Shown here piece by piece: positions 1 through 10,934 of a stretch of 64,000 nt of DNA (position 1 is the stretch's first letter; each line of letters starts with the position of its first letter). The notes under the pieces were generated by a model that ran no database searches, was not told where the DNA came from, and saw only the letters and a list, made by a program, of their open reading frames with translations. The translations under genes and the position numbers were made by a program. Source of the DNA: Styela clava (lineage: Eukaryota; Chordata; Ascidiacea; Stolidobranchia; Styelidae). Where the stretch lies: positions 17,804,974-17,868,973 of the forward strand of contig NC_135259.1 of NCBI RefSeq assembly GCF_964204865.1. Reading direction: 5' to 3'.

Positions 1-300
1 CGAACCATTATTATAATTAGCATATATGCGCTTTCACGCACTATAGTGGATGTGTAGTTCCAACTTTCACTACTAAGTTGTTCTGTTTTTTCCCTGAAAC
101 TAAAAGAAGACTTCTAATTTGAAGAATCGTTTCAGACTTAAAATTATGTTGAAGTCCATGCAAACTTCTGCCCAAAGCACGAAACAACGATACCTGGAGC
201 AGTTTATCAAATCAAGTTTTTGTTTATTTTCAACATTCTCTGGTTTATGACATTTTAGCGAGCGATCACAAATTTTATCACATTTTATTCATTCATGTCA
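1..300. other. Non-coding, nothing recognised
   Basis: AT-rich sequence. I see no coding exon, RNA gene or clear repeat boundary here. Confidence 0.4.
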
Positions 301-344
301 ATAAATGTTTCCTCAAGAATCTCCATTAATTGATGCATCGTGTT

Positions 345-575
345 ATAAATATTGCGGCGCTCCAGAAGAGTGTGTAGCAATGTGGAGGTATCTTATTTTG
401 TTCGTCTACTTTACATCAAGTTGTATAAAGGAACTGAAACCTATGGGCAGGGGGTGTATTCACTTGGCTAACACATCCAGTCCCCGAACTCGTAATAGAA
501 ATAAAATATGGAAGACCAGAATAAAATTATGGCCTAACTCTAACCAGGTGCACATACTACGGGAGTACCAATATT
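345..575. repeat. Foldback-type dispersed repeat, diverged copy
   Basis: It begins with a GGCGCTCCAGAAG-like end and closes with CATACTACGGGAGTACC. In between are the internal marks of a family seen at least ten times in the window: 'cagtccccgaactcgtaat', 'ataaaattatggcctaac' and 'aaccaggtgcacatac'. The 112-aa reading frame over it is a product of the repeat, not a gene. Confidence 0.6.
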
Positions 576-908
576 GCATTGACCTTAAAAGTTGTGCTTT
601 GTCATTCTACCAGGCATTTTATTCCAAACAAGCCTCTGTATAAATAATGACGCCTAAGGGACTGTGGTAATGATGACTATATGACGTAATCTGAGAGAAA
701 TGAATTGTGTGTAACATTGCACGTAAACAGTTGCAAAACAATATCGGCATTATCTTCGTTGAAATATAAATTACATTTTATAGCACATCTCTCACACTTC
801 AATATATTCATTGTATAATGTAAGGTAAAATAAACTGCTTATTATCGGTGAAATATGTTAAATGTGTTTTTTAGGAAAATTAAATGCAGACTAAAATCTG
901 TATCATAA

Positions 909-2759
909 TTAGAGCTCGACCGATATATCGGCCAACCGATATATCGGGCCGATATTGCGTGTTTGCCGATATATCATATCGGCCTAACCGGCCGATATAT
1001 CTGGCCGATATATATCAGCGTTAGTCGCTTTTCCACGTTCTAAAAAATGAGTATTTTTCCCCGGGAAATATCTGCGGCCGAGCGTTTTCTTTTTTTCGCT
1101 TCTCTCATTTTGCCTTTCAATGAACAGAGAGTTCTCTTCTATATTTCCCTCTCTCTTTTATCTCTTCGTGCGGCGCAAAATCCTCGCCTTCGAATATCTT
1201 GCGTCCCCACTAGGCTTGCACGTAATCGACAAAAATCAATTCCGTATTACGAAAAAATTGATTACGTAATGACCCCGTAATTGCGATATTTTTCACACGA
1301 TTAAACCTATCATAAAAACCATTTGAATCCACTTCTTTTCCGAATGGGACATCGAAGTTTGGTTTTCATATTACCGACAGTACTACACGCCGGCGACAGA
1401 TGTTAAAGACAAATACCAAAGAGTGAATTCAAATTAAATTTATACTGATTTTTTTCCTGTTTTATTGTGTTGGCTTTGATTTTCCTTTATCACCTTCGCA
1501 AATTAACCGTCCTAATTTTATGCGATCAATTTTATCATTACTGTATTTACCGACACTGGTATACGGATATTTATGAAACGATAGTTGCCTTTTTTAAAAT
1601 CGACTTTCGTATTGAATAAAAATTTCGGGTTTCTAAGATATTAATCAACGACAAGCGTATTCTCTCGTTTGATTATACCTGCGCTTGCCTCGCGACGAAG
1701 ACTTGTTATTGCTCCGTTTTTTACATTATCCGACTTTGCTACCTAGTCAGCATTTTATAATAATTATTGATGCTGAATTATTGACGATATTCCGAGTACC
1801 AAGCTTTATTTTATATCAAATCGTTACGCGGCCTAAATGTTAATTATTTAGCCGGCGATAAATTCTTACCCGTAACTCGTTGTAAATTAATGCTAATAAA
1901 TTCTATTTTGTTTTTTAATGCGCTGTGATTTGTATTAATAAAAGTGATTGAGTCGGGAAAAGAAAGTAGCCTAGCCTTCTCTCCTTTTGAGCGCTCATAG
2001 CGGCGGTAAAATTCGTCTCATGTCTGTTTCACGGAGAGAAAGAAAAATACGCCTTCCGGAATTACAATCAACTATCACACATTCTTATTTATCATTATCA
2101 GCGCCGAATAAAAAAGATAACAAATCGCGAAGACAAAAATGTCTGTCGGTGTTAATTGCGTTACGGTGATAACGCTTATAATAATATCGTTTTGACCGTG
2201 AAATCAAACGCTTAAACGGGATGGCAACGCGTCATGCCGGCTCAAAACGGCTGCGAATACCGGAACTCTAACTTCTTCTACTTGTTAAACTTTCATTCTC
2301 TACAATCGACGGAATTGACTGCTTGGAAGGAGCACGTTTCAAACGCGAAACAGTTCGACCAATAATTACGACTTTACGTAATTTGTAACTTCCCTTCCGT
2401 AACTCGAAATAATTCCGTAAATCCGTAAATTACGTGCAAGCCTACTCCCACCTACTACTGTATGGATCAAAATGGACTTCTATAAGCTTTTTACTGACTG
2501 CCTTTTTTCTTTTGTGCATTAATGTGTGTTCTTATTATTTGCTGTGAAACTTTTATTAACGATGCAAGCACTGTGTAGGACTGCTTTATTTTTCAACATA
2601 AACTTTTAATTGACTGAAACGGAATGTTTCTTTCTATTTGTATTTACTGTAGGGTTCAGGTTGTAGATATCGGTATGTCGATATCGGTTATCGGTCACTA
2701 GTTGGCCGATATATCGTTATTGGTATCGGTGCCAAAAAGTGATATCGGTCGAGCTCTAA
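909..2759. mobile_element. Non-autonomous DNA transposon with terminal inverted repeats
   Basis: The two ends are inverted copies of TTAGAGCTCGACCGATAT, followed by further GCCGATATATCGG-rich subterminal palindromes. TCATAA lies directly outside both ends (903-908 and 2760-2765), a likely 6-bp target-site duplication. The interior of about 1.6 kb has no transposase reading frame; frames of 60-77 aa in it look random. Superfamily is uncertain. Confidence 0.75.
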
Positions 2760-3690
2760 TCATAATTACACCTGAACGCTACATAAGCATTCCAGCATAC
2801 GCATGAGTCTCTCATTAATTCTAAATTATTGGAAAGATTATCCGATTTTGGATCCATGTTGAAATTTTGTTTTTGATGCTTTAATTCGTTTATAATTTGA
2901 TGCAAACGAGTGACAGGCGGAGGATTAATCTTGCCATGATTTTAATCACGTATACAAATATGAAAGCTTTACTTGTGGTATTTTTTAAGTTTAGATTTGA
3001 CGGGTATCTTACTTACAGAGACAGCTAGCGCAGTTATTTCTATCACGAACACGATGCTTCTAGTTTCCATTCGCAATCGATTTCATTTTATTATTATATT
3101 TACTATTTCGTTCACATATTCTTTCAACCATCTTCATATTTTTCGTAGTTGTATTTGTATGACGTAGCTCGAAAGTGAAAAAAAATTCAGTTCACTTATT
3201 AATAGAAAAGATTTCTCAAAACTTTCAAACTGGAGATTTAAATTTGAATCAAGTTTATTTTTAAAACATAGGCTAAATGTCAGCTTAGCTCAACGAAACA
3301 GACATGACCTGCGGCTAACAAATATTTTGCAATAATTGAGTACGAAGAGCAAGTAGACGAGAGAAATTAATACACTTTTCGTATATAAATGAACGAGATT
3401 AAACTGCTTCAATCACAGTTACAACATCGCACTAACACTGTGTTACTAAATTGGTGCTGTCCTTTTATAAAGTTGTTCGTAAAACAAAAGAAACTTGCGC
3501 TAGGAAACAGTGACAATGAGTTATGGCTATAATCAATTGCACACGCAAAGGTAGATAGGAAATGAATTACGAGCGTCAACAGGATTGTTAAAAGCAATGA
3601 CAAAAAAGTTATAGAATAATATTGCTAAGCCTGCCCCGCCACATGTTTTGAGTAACCCTTGATTATTATTTTAACAGTTTAAAAATACAA
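2760..3690. other. Intergenic sequence upstream of the IGFBP-FReD gene
   Basis: No exon recognised. The promoter and any non-coding first exon of the gene at 3696 should lie here. A TTTTAACAG|TTTAAAAAT motif at about 3677 could be a splice acceptor just upstream of the ATG, so the transcript may start further 5'. Confidence 0.4.
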
Positions 3691-3695
3691 ACATC

Positions 3696-6548
3696 ATGAA
3701 CATTATCGGAGTGACCATATTGCTTGGTTTGACTTTGTTTCACTCAGCAAACACCCTGACTTGTCTTCCCTGTGAAGAACATCTGCTCAATCCCGAAGGT
3801 ATTGAAGTTAAAGTCAAAAAAGAATGTCCGAAATTAAATTGCCCCGGAAGCGAAGCACCAGGAATTTGTCCGTAAGTGTATTTCTGACGAATTTATTCTG
3901 CATCTCTAATAACAAGATTTTTCGAACTTGGATCCTGCGATATAAACTAGGACAAGCAAAAATACTTATTGTACAAAAACCAATTTGCTATTACATTTCA
4001 GCAAAGTACGTGTTCTCCAAAATCATAAACCTATTTTTTGTTTGATTTTGTTCAGCTGCTGCAATAGATGTGCTAAACAAAAAGGTGAAACATGCGGTGG
4101 TGACTTCAATATGGAGGGTGATTGTGACAAAAAATTGAGATGCGTGACACCACAATCCAGAGTCAATCCCGACAACAGTGTTTCACTGACATTTATACAC
4201 AACCGGGGAGGAAAATGCGATGATTCAGGTTAGACGAGATGAAATAATGTTAAAATATTGATATGAACTGAGATACACTACAATTTTTTTTCACAATTTG
4301 CCGTATGAAATCCAGTGGTCGTCGTATATAGTGCATATTTATTATTGTTGCCAATTTATTATAAAATTGTAATTATAGTCGCTCCTCTTGATTGCATGGA
4401 CGTTTGTTCAAAGACGACTAAAGCCAATAACGACCCAATTGGAATGGCAACACGTGGTAGAACGGATTTTTTTGACTACAAAAGGCCGTCTGAAATATCT
4501 TCACACGGAACGTGGTTTTATTGTGACTGCAGCGTTGGAGAAAGTGGAAGCGGATGGATGGTATGTCATACTTCTTACAGCTTTTCGCTTTCTCTCCCGT
4601 TTCCTTGTTTGTATTTTCTTTATTATTTGCTTTCTTCTTCACATTTTTCACAAGATTCAATTTTTTTATTATTATTTATCAGGTTATGCAGCGCCGATAC
4701 CTGGACATGGAATCATTCGACAGAGATTTGAGACATTACATTCATGGATTTGGGATGCCAACGGGAGACTATTGGATGGGTAAGGATCCATTTTATATAT
4801 TGTGCTGTTCATGATTTTACAATTTTTTTGAATAGAACACTGCTTCTCAACCAGTGGGCCATGGCCCACTGCTGGGACACAGCAACACTTCCAGGTGGGC
4901 CACAAACCTATTTAAAATTACTAAAGTTGTTGAATTTTTTTTATTTGTTTCACTATAGTTAAGTTCTGATTGTAGTGGCAATAATTAGGGGTTAGTTTTC
5001 ATTCTAATTATTAAAGTGAGAGTGTCTTGTTTTGCGGAAACAGTTTTTACTTGTCTTGTAGTTTTTCACTTACATGAAAAAATAATTGTGCCACAGAATT
5101 TTCTTGCAAAAAAATTGAGCCACGGAAGAAAAAAGTTTGAGTGCCACTAGTATAAAACAATAAATTAACTTTATCGCAATTTCATCATCTTGCTTTTAGG
5201 TTTGCAAGCAATTCGCCATTTCACCAGTACTGTTCCACATGAACTGAGAATCACTGTAAAATTAGCAGATGGACGACAATTCACGACTTATTTTGAGTAG
5301 GTTTGAGTAATTTAACTTAATCCATGACTTTTTCGGTACTACCGAAGTATGTGAACCAAGTTGGCGGACACCGGAAAGTAGTATGTGTACCAGGTTGGGA
5401 ATAGGTTTTATTTACAGGTACAAATACTACGGGAGTCACTTGACTAGTCCCCGAGCTCGTAATAGAAAATTGGAATAAAATTATTGCCTAACCCTAACCT
5501 GGTACACATACTACGTTGCATTGTCCGCCATCTTGGTTCACATACTTCGGGAGTACCGAAAAAACATCTGTTCATTCAATTCAATCTAGATCAGGGGTGG
5601 GCAAGTTATGGCCCGTGGGCCGGATCCGGCCCTCCGAAGTGTTTCATTCGGCTCTCTCATGTCTGCTGAAATAACAACTACAGTTGTTATGGATATAAAT
5701 TTCGTTGAAAATATCGATGAAAATAAACGTCATAATGGCCCTGATTGTTAAACTATAGAATTAATATTTAATGATGGTTAGCCTAGATGTTGGACTATCT
5801 TTTGTAAATAAACTGTTGGTATTCATAGTTTTTATATTGAGTTTTGAGCCTACGCCCAGTAACGAAGTCTATTATCTATAGCTGGCCCACGCGGAACAGT
5901 CATTGCTCACCCCTTATTTTAAGGTATTGCATAAGCTACTCTCATGAGTCTCAAATTATTGATATTTTCTCTAACTAAATCCAGTTTATAAGAAGCAATC
6001 TGTTCTTTCGGTATTTACCTCTGTCACAGACTTAGAAAACATTGCAACGTTCACTGTATAAAGTGGGTCATGTTTCATTGTCGCTAATTAATATACGTAC
6101 CGTAATTATACAATTCATTCCTAAGCATTCCATCTAGATGTAATCTTTTAACATTTTGATTACCTTTATTCACAGCCAATTTTCCATCGGTGACGAAAAG
6201 GAAAAGTTCAAACTGAGGATAACTCCAACTCCTGAGCAAGCAAGTGTTGATTTTGCTGCCATGCACAATGGCATGGAGTTCACGGCACGTGATAGTGACA
6301 ACGACCAGTGGAGAGATGGAAATTGCGCAAAATCTTACGGCGGTGGCTGGTGGTTTAATCGCTGCACTGATTTCAACTTGAATGGAAAGTTATATGGCGT
6401 CACAATGTTCCCATTGCCGGAAGATGACGTCGTTGACGAAGATGGTCCAGACCGTGTCTCATGGGATGCTTGCAATGGATGGAAAATCGTCCAGACCGAA
6501 ATGGCGATAAGGCCGTCTCTACAATATCCACCAATCATTTACAACTAA
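3696..6548 (+). CDS. Secreted IGFBP-domain / fibrinogen-related-domain protein
   Basis: Six exons join in frame: 3696-3871, 4056-4228, 4379-4560, 4683-4779, 5200-5296, 6176-6548 (1098 nt, 365 aa). All junctions are GT/AG and all phases agree. Residues 1-21 form a signal peptide (MNIIGVTILLGLTLFHSANT). Next comes a cysteine-rich IGFBP-type domain (CLPCEEH, CPCCNRCAKQKGETC, LRCVTP). The rest is a fibrinogen C-terminal-type domain: LDCMDVC, GTWFYCDC, VMQRRYLDMESF, FGMPTGDYWMG, FSIGDEKEKFKLRI, the calcium-type DSDND loop and GGGWWFNRC. FReD proteins usually bind acetylated sugars or microbial surfaces; that role here is inference. Exon 5 must splice at GA|GTAGGT, because reading on meets TAG. Introns carry hAT-like elements. 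A truncated second copy lies at 10.9-13.9 kb. Confidence 0.85.
4838..5149. mobile_element. hAT-like non-autonomous element in intron 4
   Basis: It starts CACTGCTTCTCAACCAGTGG and ends ...AAGTTTGAGTGCCACTAG, an imperfect inverted repeat of the CAGTGGTTCTCAACC type common in hAT elements. No coding capacity. A relative lies at 14086-14414. Target-site duplication not clear. Confidence 0.55.
5334..5558. repeat. Foldback MITE-like repeat in intron 5
   Basis: The left arm has GAAGTATGTGAACCAAG, GGCGGACACCGGAA and GTATGTGTACCAGGTT. The right arm repeats the same blocks inverted: AACCTGGTACACATACTACG, GTCCGCCATCTTGG and TTCACATACTTCGGGAGTACC. The centre holds a short AT-rich loop with 'agtccccgagctcgtaatag'. 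This is one of the cleanest copies of the family. Confidence 0.75.
5592..5914. mobile_element. hAT-like non-autonomous element in intron 5
   Basis: Begins CAGGGGTGGGCAAGTTATGG and ends ...CATTGCTCACCCCTT, an imperfect terminal inverted repeat. It carries the 'gtgggccggatccggccc' motif typical of such elements. No coding capacity. Confidence 0.6.
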
Positions 6549-7012
6549 CTTTACAACAATAGATAAAATTCATACTTCGATATCTACATTTTAAAAAATT
6601 TAAGTTTCAAATTTGAGTGTAAGTTAAAATGATATCTATGGTAGATGTAAAACATGTATGCTTTCGCTATAGAAAAGGTATTTTTCATTGTTATTATCAT
6701 TCTCTGGGCGCCCATCATCATTTAACGCCAATAGACTAACTTGCCGACTTTAAAATTGAGACACTTTGTGTCTAAATTTAGCTCTAAAATGTGGTCAGTT
6801 GAAGTCGTTTGAAATCAGGTTACAATGGGTCCATATTATAAAATGATTTGCGTCCATTTTCTTTGTTGTAGCAATATGTAACTTTTGAATCAAATGTGGT
6901 ACAAATTATCTTTGTGTGTAATAGGCTATGGTATAGCTTCTAGGTGATTTTAATACTTTAAACTTTCAAACGAATGGCCGTGGCAATTTTTGTTTGGGTG
7001 AACGTGTGTATC

Positions 7013-7018
7013 AATAAA
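7013..7018 (+). promoter_or_regulatory. Polyadenylation signal AATAAA of the IGFBP-FReD gene
   Basis: AATAAA lies 465 nt after the stop codon and just before a short A-run (7026-7034). The same 3'-UTR block, including this signal, is conserved next to the pseudogene copy (about 10965, minus strand), which supports it as the transcript end. Confidence 0.55.
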
Positions 7019-7034
7019 CTTGGTTGAAAAAAAA

Positions 7035-7690
7035 ATTATTCACTTTTGTTCTTTTGTCAGTTTCGAGAGTTCTACGTTCAACAACTGACGCCTTTTGACA
7101 TTATTAAAAAATTACGGCGAAATGCTATTTGAGCGTTCAACTACTGTTGCCTTTTTAACAGTATTGAAGTTACTGTAGAATGATATTTAAACGTACATCA
7201 ACTGACTTTTTTAACAGTGCCCTATTTACGGTAGCAGTACCCCACTCAGTCACTTTAGCAGCAAAACAGTTTTAAGCTTCATATTAACTTACAACTCCAC
7301 TTAGCTCTCTTCTATGTGGTTTTGCCTTTTTTGTCATCACTATCCATACTTGTATAGCGGACTCTACGGTGATGAGGTTTCTGGTATTCAAAAATTTTAT
7401 TAAAATAATTTTGGTACTAGGCTATACTCACGAACTGGACGCAATATAATAGACTTTCTATAAGTGTGGTACTATTCTTTAATTATCGTGAGACGTAGGC
7501 TATACAATAAGTCCGACACCTGTGCTCGTCTCTATATTCAAACTAGCAGGCAGAAGTACCGCTACAATGCGTGGCCTAATGATTTTTTGGTTTGTCATTC
7601 CTGCTCAATATCTTACAAAGTCATTATGTCTATCCGTCGTCACATTCAGGTAATAGAGCTTGACAAAACTAATTCATATGTGTTCCCCGC
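7035..7690. other. Intergenic, nothing recognised
   Basis: Three short phrases around 'caactgacgccttttgacattattaaaaa' recur at about 7079, 7139 and 7199 with roughly 60-bp spacing, a decayed short tandem repeat. No gene seen. Confidence 0.35.
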
Positions 7691-7691
7691 C

Positions 7692-9070
7692 GAGTGACTA
7701 ATACGCAGAGCTCAAATAAATGTAAAAATCAAGTGCGCGGGGCCTTGATCCTTGAAGGAACAATTTTTGGCGTTCCAGAAAAATGTGTATCAATATGGCG
7801 GTTACTAATTTTGTTTGTCTATTTTGCATCAAGTTGTGTAAAGGGACTGAAACCTATGGGCATGGGGTATATTCACTTGACTAACACAGACAGTCCCCGA
7901 ACTCTCAGAAGAACTAAAATAAGGAAAATGTGTCTATCAACCATTGGAGTTTCAGTTATGCCTATGTGTTAATATTTTATTAAGGAAAAGCTCATACCAG
8001 TCTGTATTTATGCAATTTAGCTCCATCAATTGCTTCGATACTGCGGATGATCATCAATGACTTTCTGCAGATGAGAAAGCACCCTTGCTTGTATCATGTA
8101 GCCTATGGTAAATAAAAATCTTAAAATCCATCTCAACAACAATAAAACACACTACGTATACTGTTAAACCTGTATGTCATGCAGCTATTGGGTAATCACA
8201 ATAAGTACAGTAGTTTTCTAAGAAATCGCTGAGCGGATTTGTTTATATTATCCTGCAATGGCTCATTATGGCCAAAATCACTTATTACTCAGTGCGATGA
8301 AACACAAAAAGGGACGAGAAACTGGAGAGTCTACGACCTCGCCGCTATACTAAATGCAAGGAAAGAGTTATTTAACTTTCGATTCTTCTTTGCCAGATTT
8401 ATACTGACCAAAAAAATTTGCTCTTTCTAGTTATATTTGTGGATACTTGTTGATTTTATTTCATTTTGATTACATAAGTTCAGCTGAATAATATATGACT
8501 TTCCCACCTAATGCATCTGCATTATTCGTAAAGTGGTCACTAAAATTTATCCGCAATATTCTACAGAAAGAAACATGCAGAAGCTGAGTTTGTGGCAACA
8601 TGTTTGGGACATGAAGTTTATATTTTCTTACGTAACAATGGCTTATCCAAACAATCTATTTTATGAGGACATAAGGCGTGACAAGCTGGTGCGACCCGCC
8701 AGCTTTGGCAGAGTTATTGATGGCCGGACCGAAGGCAAATGCTTTTTGCTTTGTTAGAGAAAGGAAAATCTCGTGTTGAGAACTTGCCCCGTCAGATTAC
8801 TACTGCAAACCGTTCTAACGCCGGCAGATAGCGTAGAATTGTCATTTTCGACTGTTAACGTAGAATTTGCTATTTAATGAGACGAACATACATAAGTACA
8901 AAACTGACACTCGAAAAATCCAGCAACACTCAAGAAGACAGCGAGGCGCATTAAATAGAAGCCACCAAGTGTATTGAGGAATAGCTAATTCTATGCACAG
9001 TTTGTCCATGGCAAAGTGGAGTTTGGTTGTGGAAAAGGGAATAAATTAACCTAGTTGTTTCTCGTCGTCG
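7692..9070 (+). repeat. Dispersed repeat, copy 1 of an inverted pair
   Basis: It matches 25480-27077 in reverse orientation. The shared blocks keep their order: GAGTGAC/AATACGCAGAGCTC, AAGTGCGCGGGGCCTTGATCC, a 'cctgcaatggctcattatgg' block, 'aaactggttgt'-side blocks and 'aattaacctagtt'. A foldback-family remnant (about 7765-7965) sits inside this copy. No clear protein; short frames are not shared between copies. Confidence 0.6.
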
Positions 9071-9299
9071 CCTGCAGTCGAGCCAAATATTTAATCATGT
9101 TAACTAAAATTCCTAACTCTCCCCCTAGTTCATGGATAACCGAGATGAAATTGGCTGGATGGAAAGAGTATTCACACTTCTGCGTAGGTAGATATCTTGG
9201 GATTGAAATTTTCGAGATAATGGCGAAAAACAAGAAATTTCTCAACGATCTGCGCGTTTTTCACTGATGTCATGGAAACAAAATATTAATCCTGACTTC

Positions 9300-10080
9300 A
9301 CGTGGAAGGCACACTACTAGGGTCGCCGTCGTTTTGGGTCCAATTTTGCGTGGATGATAACGTGTTGCTGGAGGTCGGGCCACATTTGATATAAGCGGGG
9401 ATTCTGGGCGTCCACCGACTTGTCCTCGTTTTATCTAATAATTGTTCTTAGCGGTTCTGGCAATTTTAGTGTTGTTCATCTCACTTTGGCCTGAACACTG
9501 TACAATCGCGAGAAGTAATTTTTATTCTACTTTGATAAATGCATGGGTGCTAAGTAGCCCACGTATGTAGGGGAAGGTGGGACATGAGGCACAGTGAAAA
9601 ATACATCTCTCACACTCATGCTATATCAGGTTCGCGTTTCGATATTTGAATCCGCCTTTCGGCAAGTTACAACATCCCTGCAAATTGCCAGCGGCAGTGC
9701 ATAGCGACGCAAGCAATGAGATGAAACTAGTTTCGGAAGGTTCAAACTAAAATCTTGCCATATCAGTCTTTTTCTTTTTTCTACTCCAGGCTTTCCCAAA
9801 GAACAAACCACTGTCTAGTATTTTTTAGTTCTAGTCCATTGGGAAATATTCATAATGTTGGTGAGTACATGCGTTTTCCTGATCTTGACGTGGGATGGTA
9901 TGAAATAATTTTTTCGCTATGGTGAACAATAAACCGGGGTTCAGTGGGACCTGCTCCACTACATTGCAAAATCTTCGCATACAAATATGGCCCAATATGT
10001 TTTCTATACATTGTGCTTTCATTGTTATTGGTTTGTATTATTTTTGTACGTTCTTAACTTCGTTCCCTGATATATGATCG
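9300..10080. other. Intergenic, nothing recognised
   Basis: No exon, RNA gene or repeat with clear ends that I can support. Confidence 0.35.
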
Positions 10081-10089
10081 ACTTCTGAA

Positions 10090-10694
10090 TAGGGATGTCC
10101 AAGCGAACCAAATATTCGAAATGAAATCGAATCGCAAATTATTCAATTTGTTTTTCGGCTAATTTTCGAATCGCTATAATTAATTATGTACATAAAGCGG
10201 AGAAGGCTTTAAACCACCTTTGCAGGACGTTTTTCGTCGGGAAAGCGGAGGCGCTTCGAGCTTAGACAACTCTCGCTCCTGGCTCAATTGGTGTCCCGAT
10301 ATTTTTCTCGCCTTTATTTTGCGATAAACATGTCATTCCTAAGGCTTGGTGACAAGTGATTAGACATTTCATGCATGTTCATCATACCTTAAAAGTTATA
10401 ATCGTTAATGACGTTTTTGAGAGAGAACAAGGAGAAAAGAGCAATTTAGATCTTAGAAAACGATAGTTCTATAAATATAATCGATTTGAAGCTATTGAGT
10501 TAGTTATCATAGGAACATGGTACATGCAACTCAAAGCAAAAACAGGTATTGTGGGATCCTTATGATGGCAATACCTTCTTTCAATGGAATTTGTAATTTC
10601 TTAGGATGGCAATACTTATGATAATATTCGGTACGATTCGGCAAAAGTATTCGATTCAAATCAAAAAAAAAAAATTCGATTTTGGACAGCCCTA
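10090..10694. mobile_element. hAT-like non-autonomous element (605 bp)
   Basis: Ends are TAGGGATGTCCAAGCGAACC and the inverted TTGGACAGCCCTA. The 8 bases outside each end are CTTCTGAA (10082-10089) and CTTATGAA (10695-10702), an 8-bp target-site duplication with one difference, as expected for hAT. Internal sequence repeats 'attcgaat'-like words and has no transposase. Confidence 0.7.
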
Positions 10695-10934
10695 CTTATG
10701 AATAATAGCTTTGTAGTTTTTTTGGTATTGTTATGTTTTATGTAAAAGCGACCGCAGTAAAATTGATTGATGTATGTGCAATCATTTTTTTTTATTCTAA
10801 AATAGCCAGTTAAACCAGTTTTATTTCTCTTTCAAATTGTTCTATTGATAATCAAATATAATGCCGACCATGGTATGTGCTATTATATTCTGAAATCCGT
10901 TCAAAAGAAAACTGACCAAAGAACAAAATATAGA

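Noticed and set aside
305..643. 112-aa plus-strand frame
   Set aside because: It is the foldback-family repeat; similar frames occur in its copies near 7694 and 18852.
8239..8757. Frames of 63 and 74 aa within the first inverted repeat copy
   Set aside because: The matching stretch in the second copy (25800-26350) is not open, so there is no sign of coding constraint.
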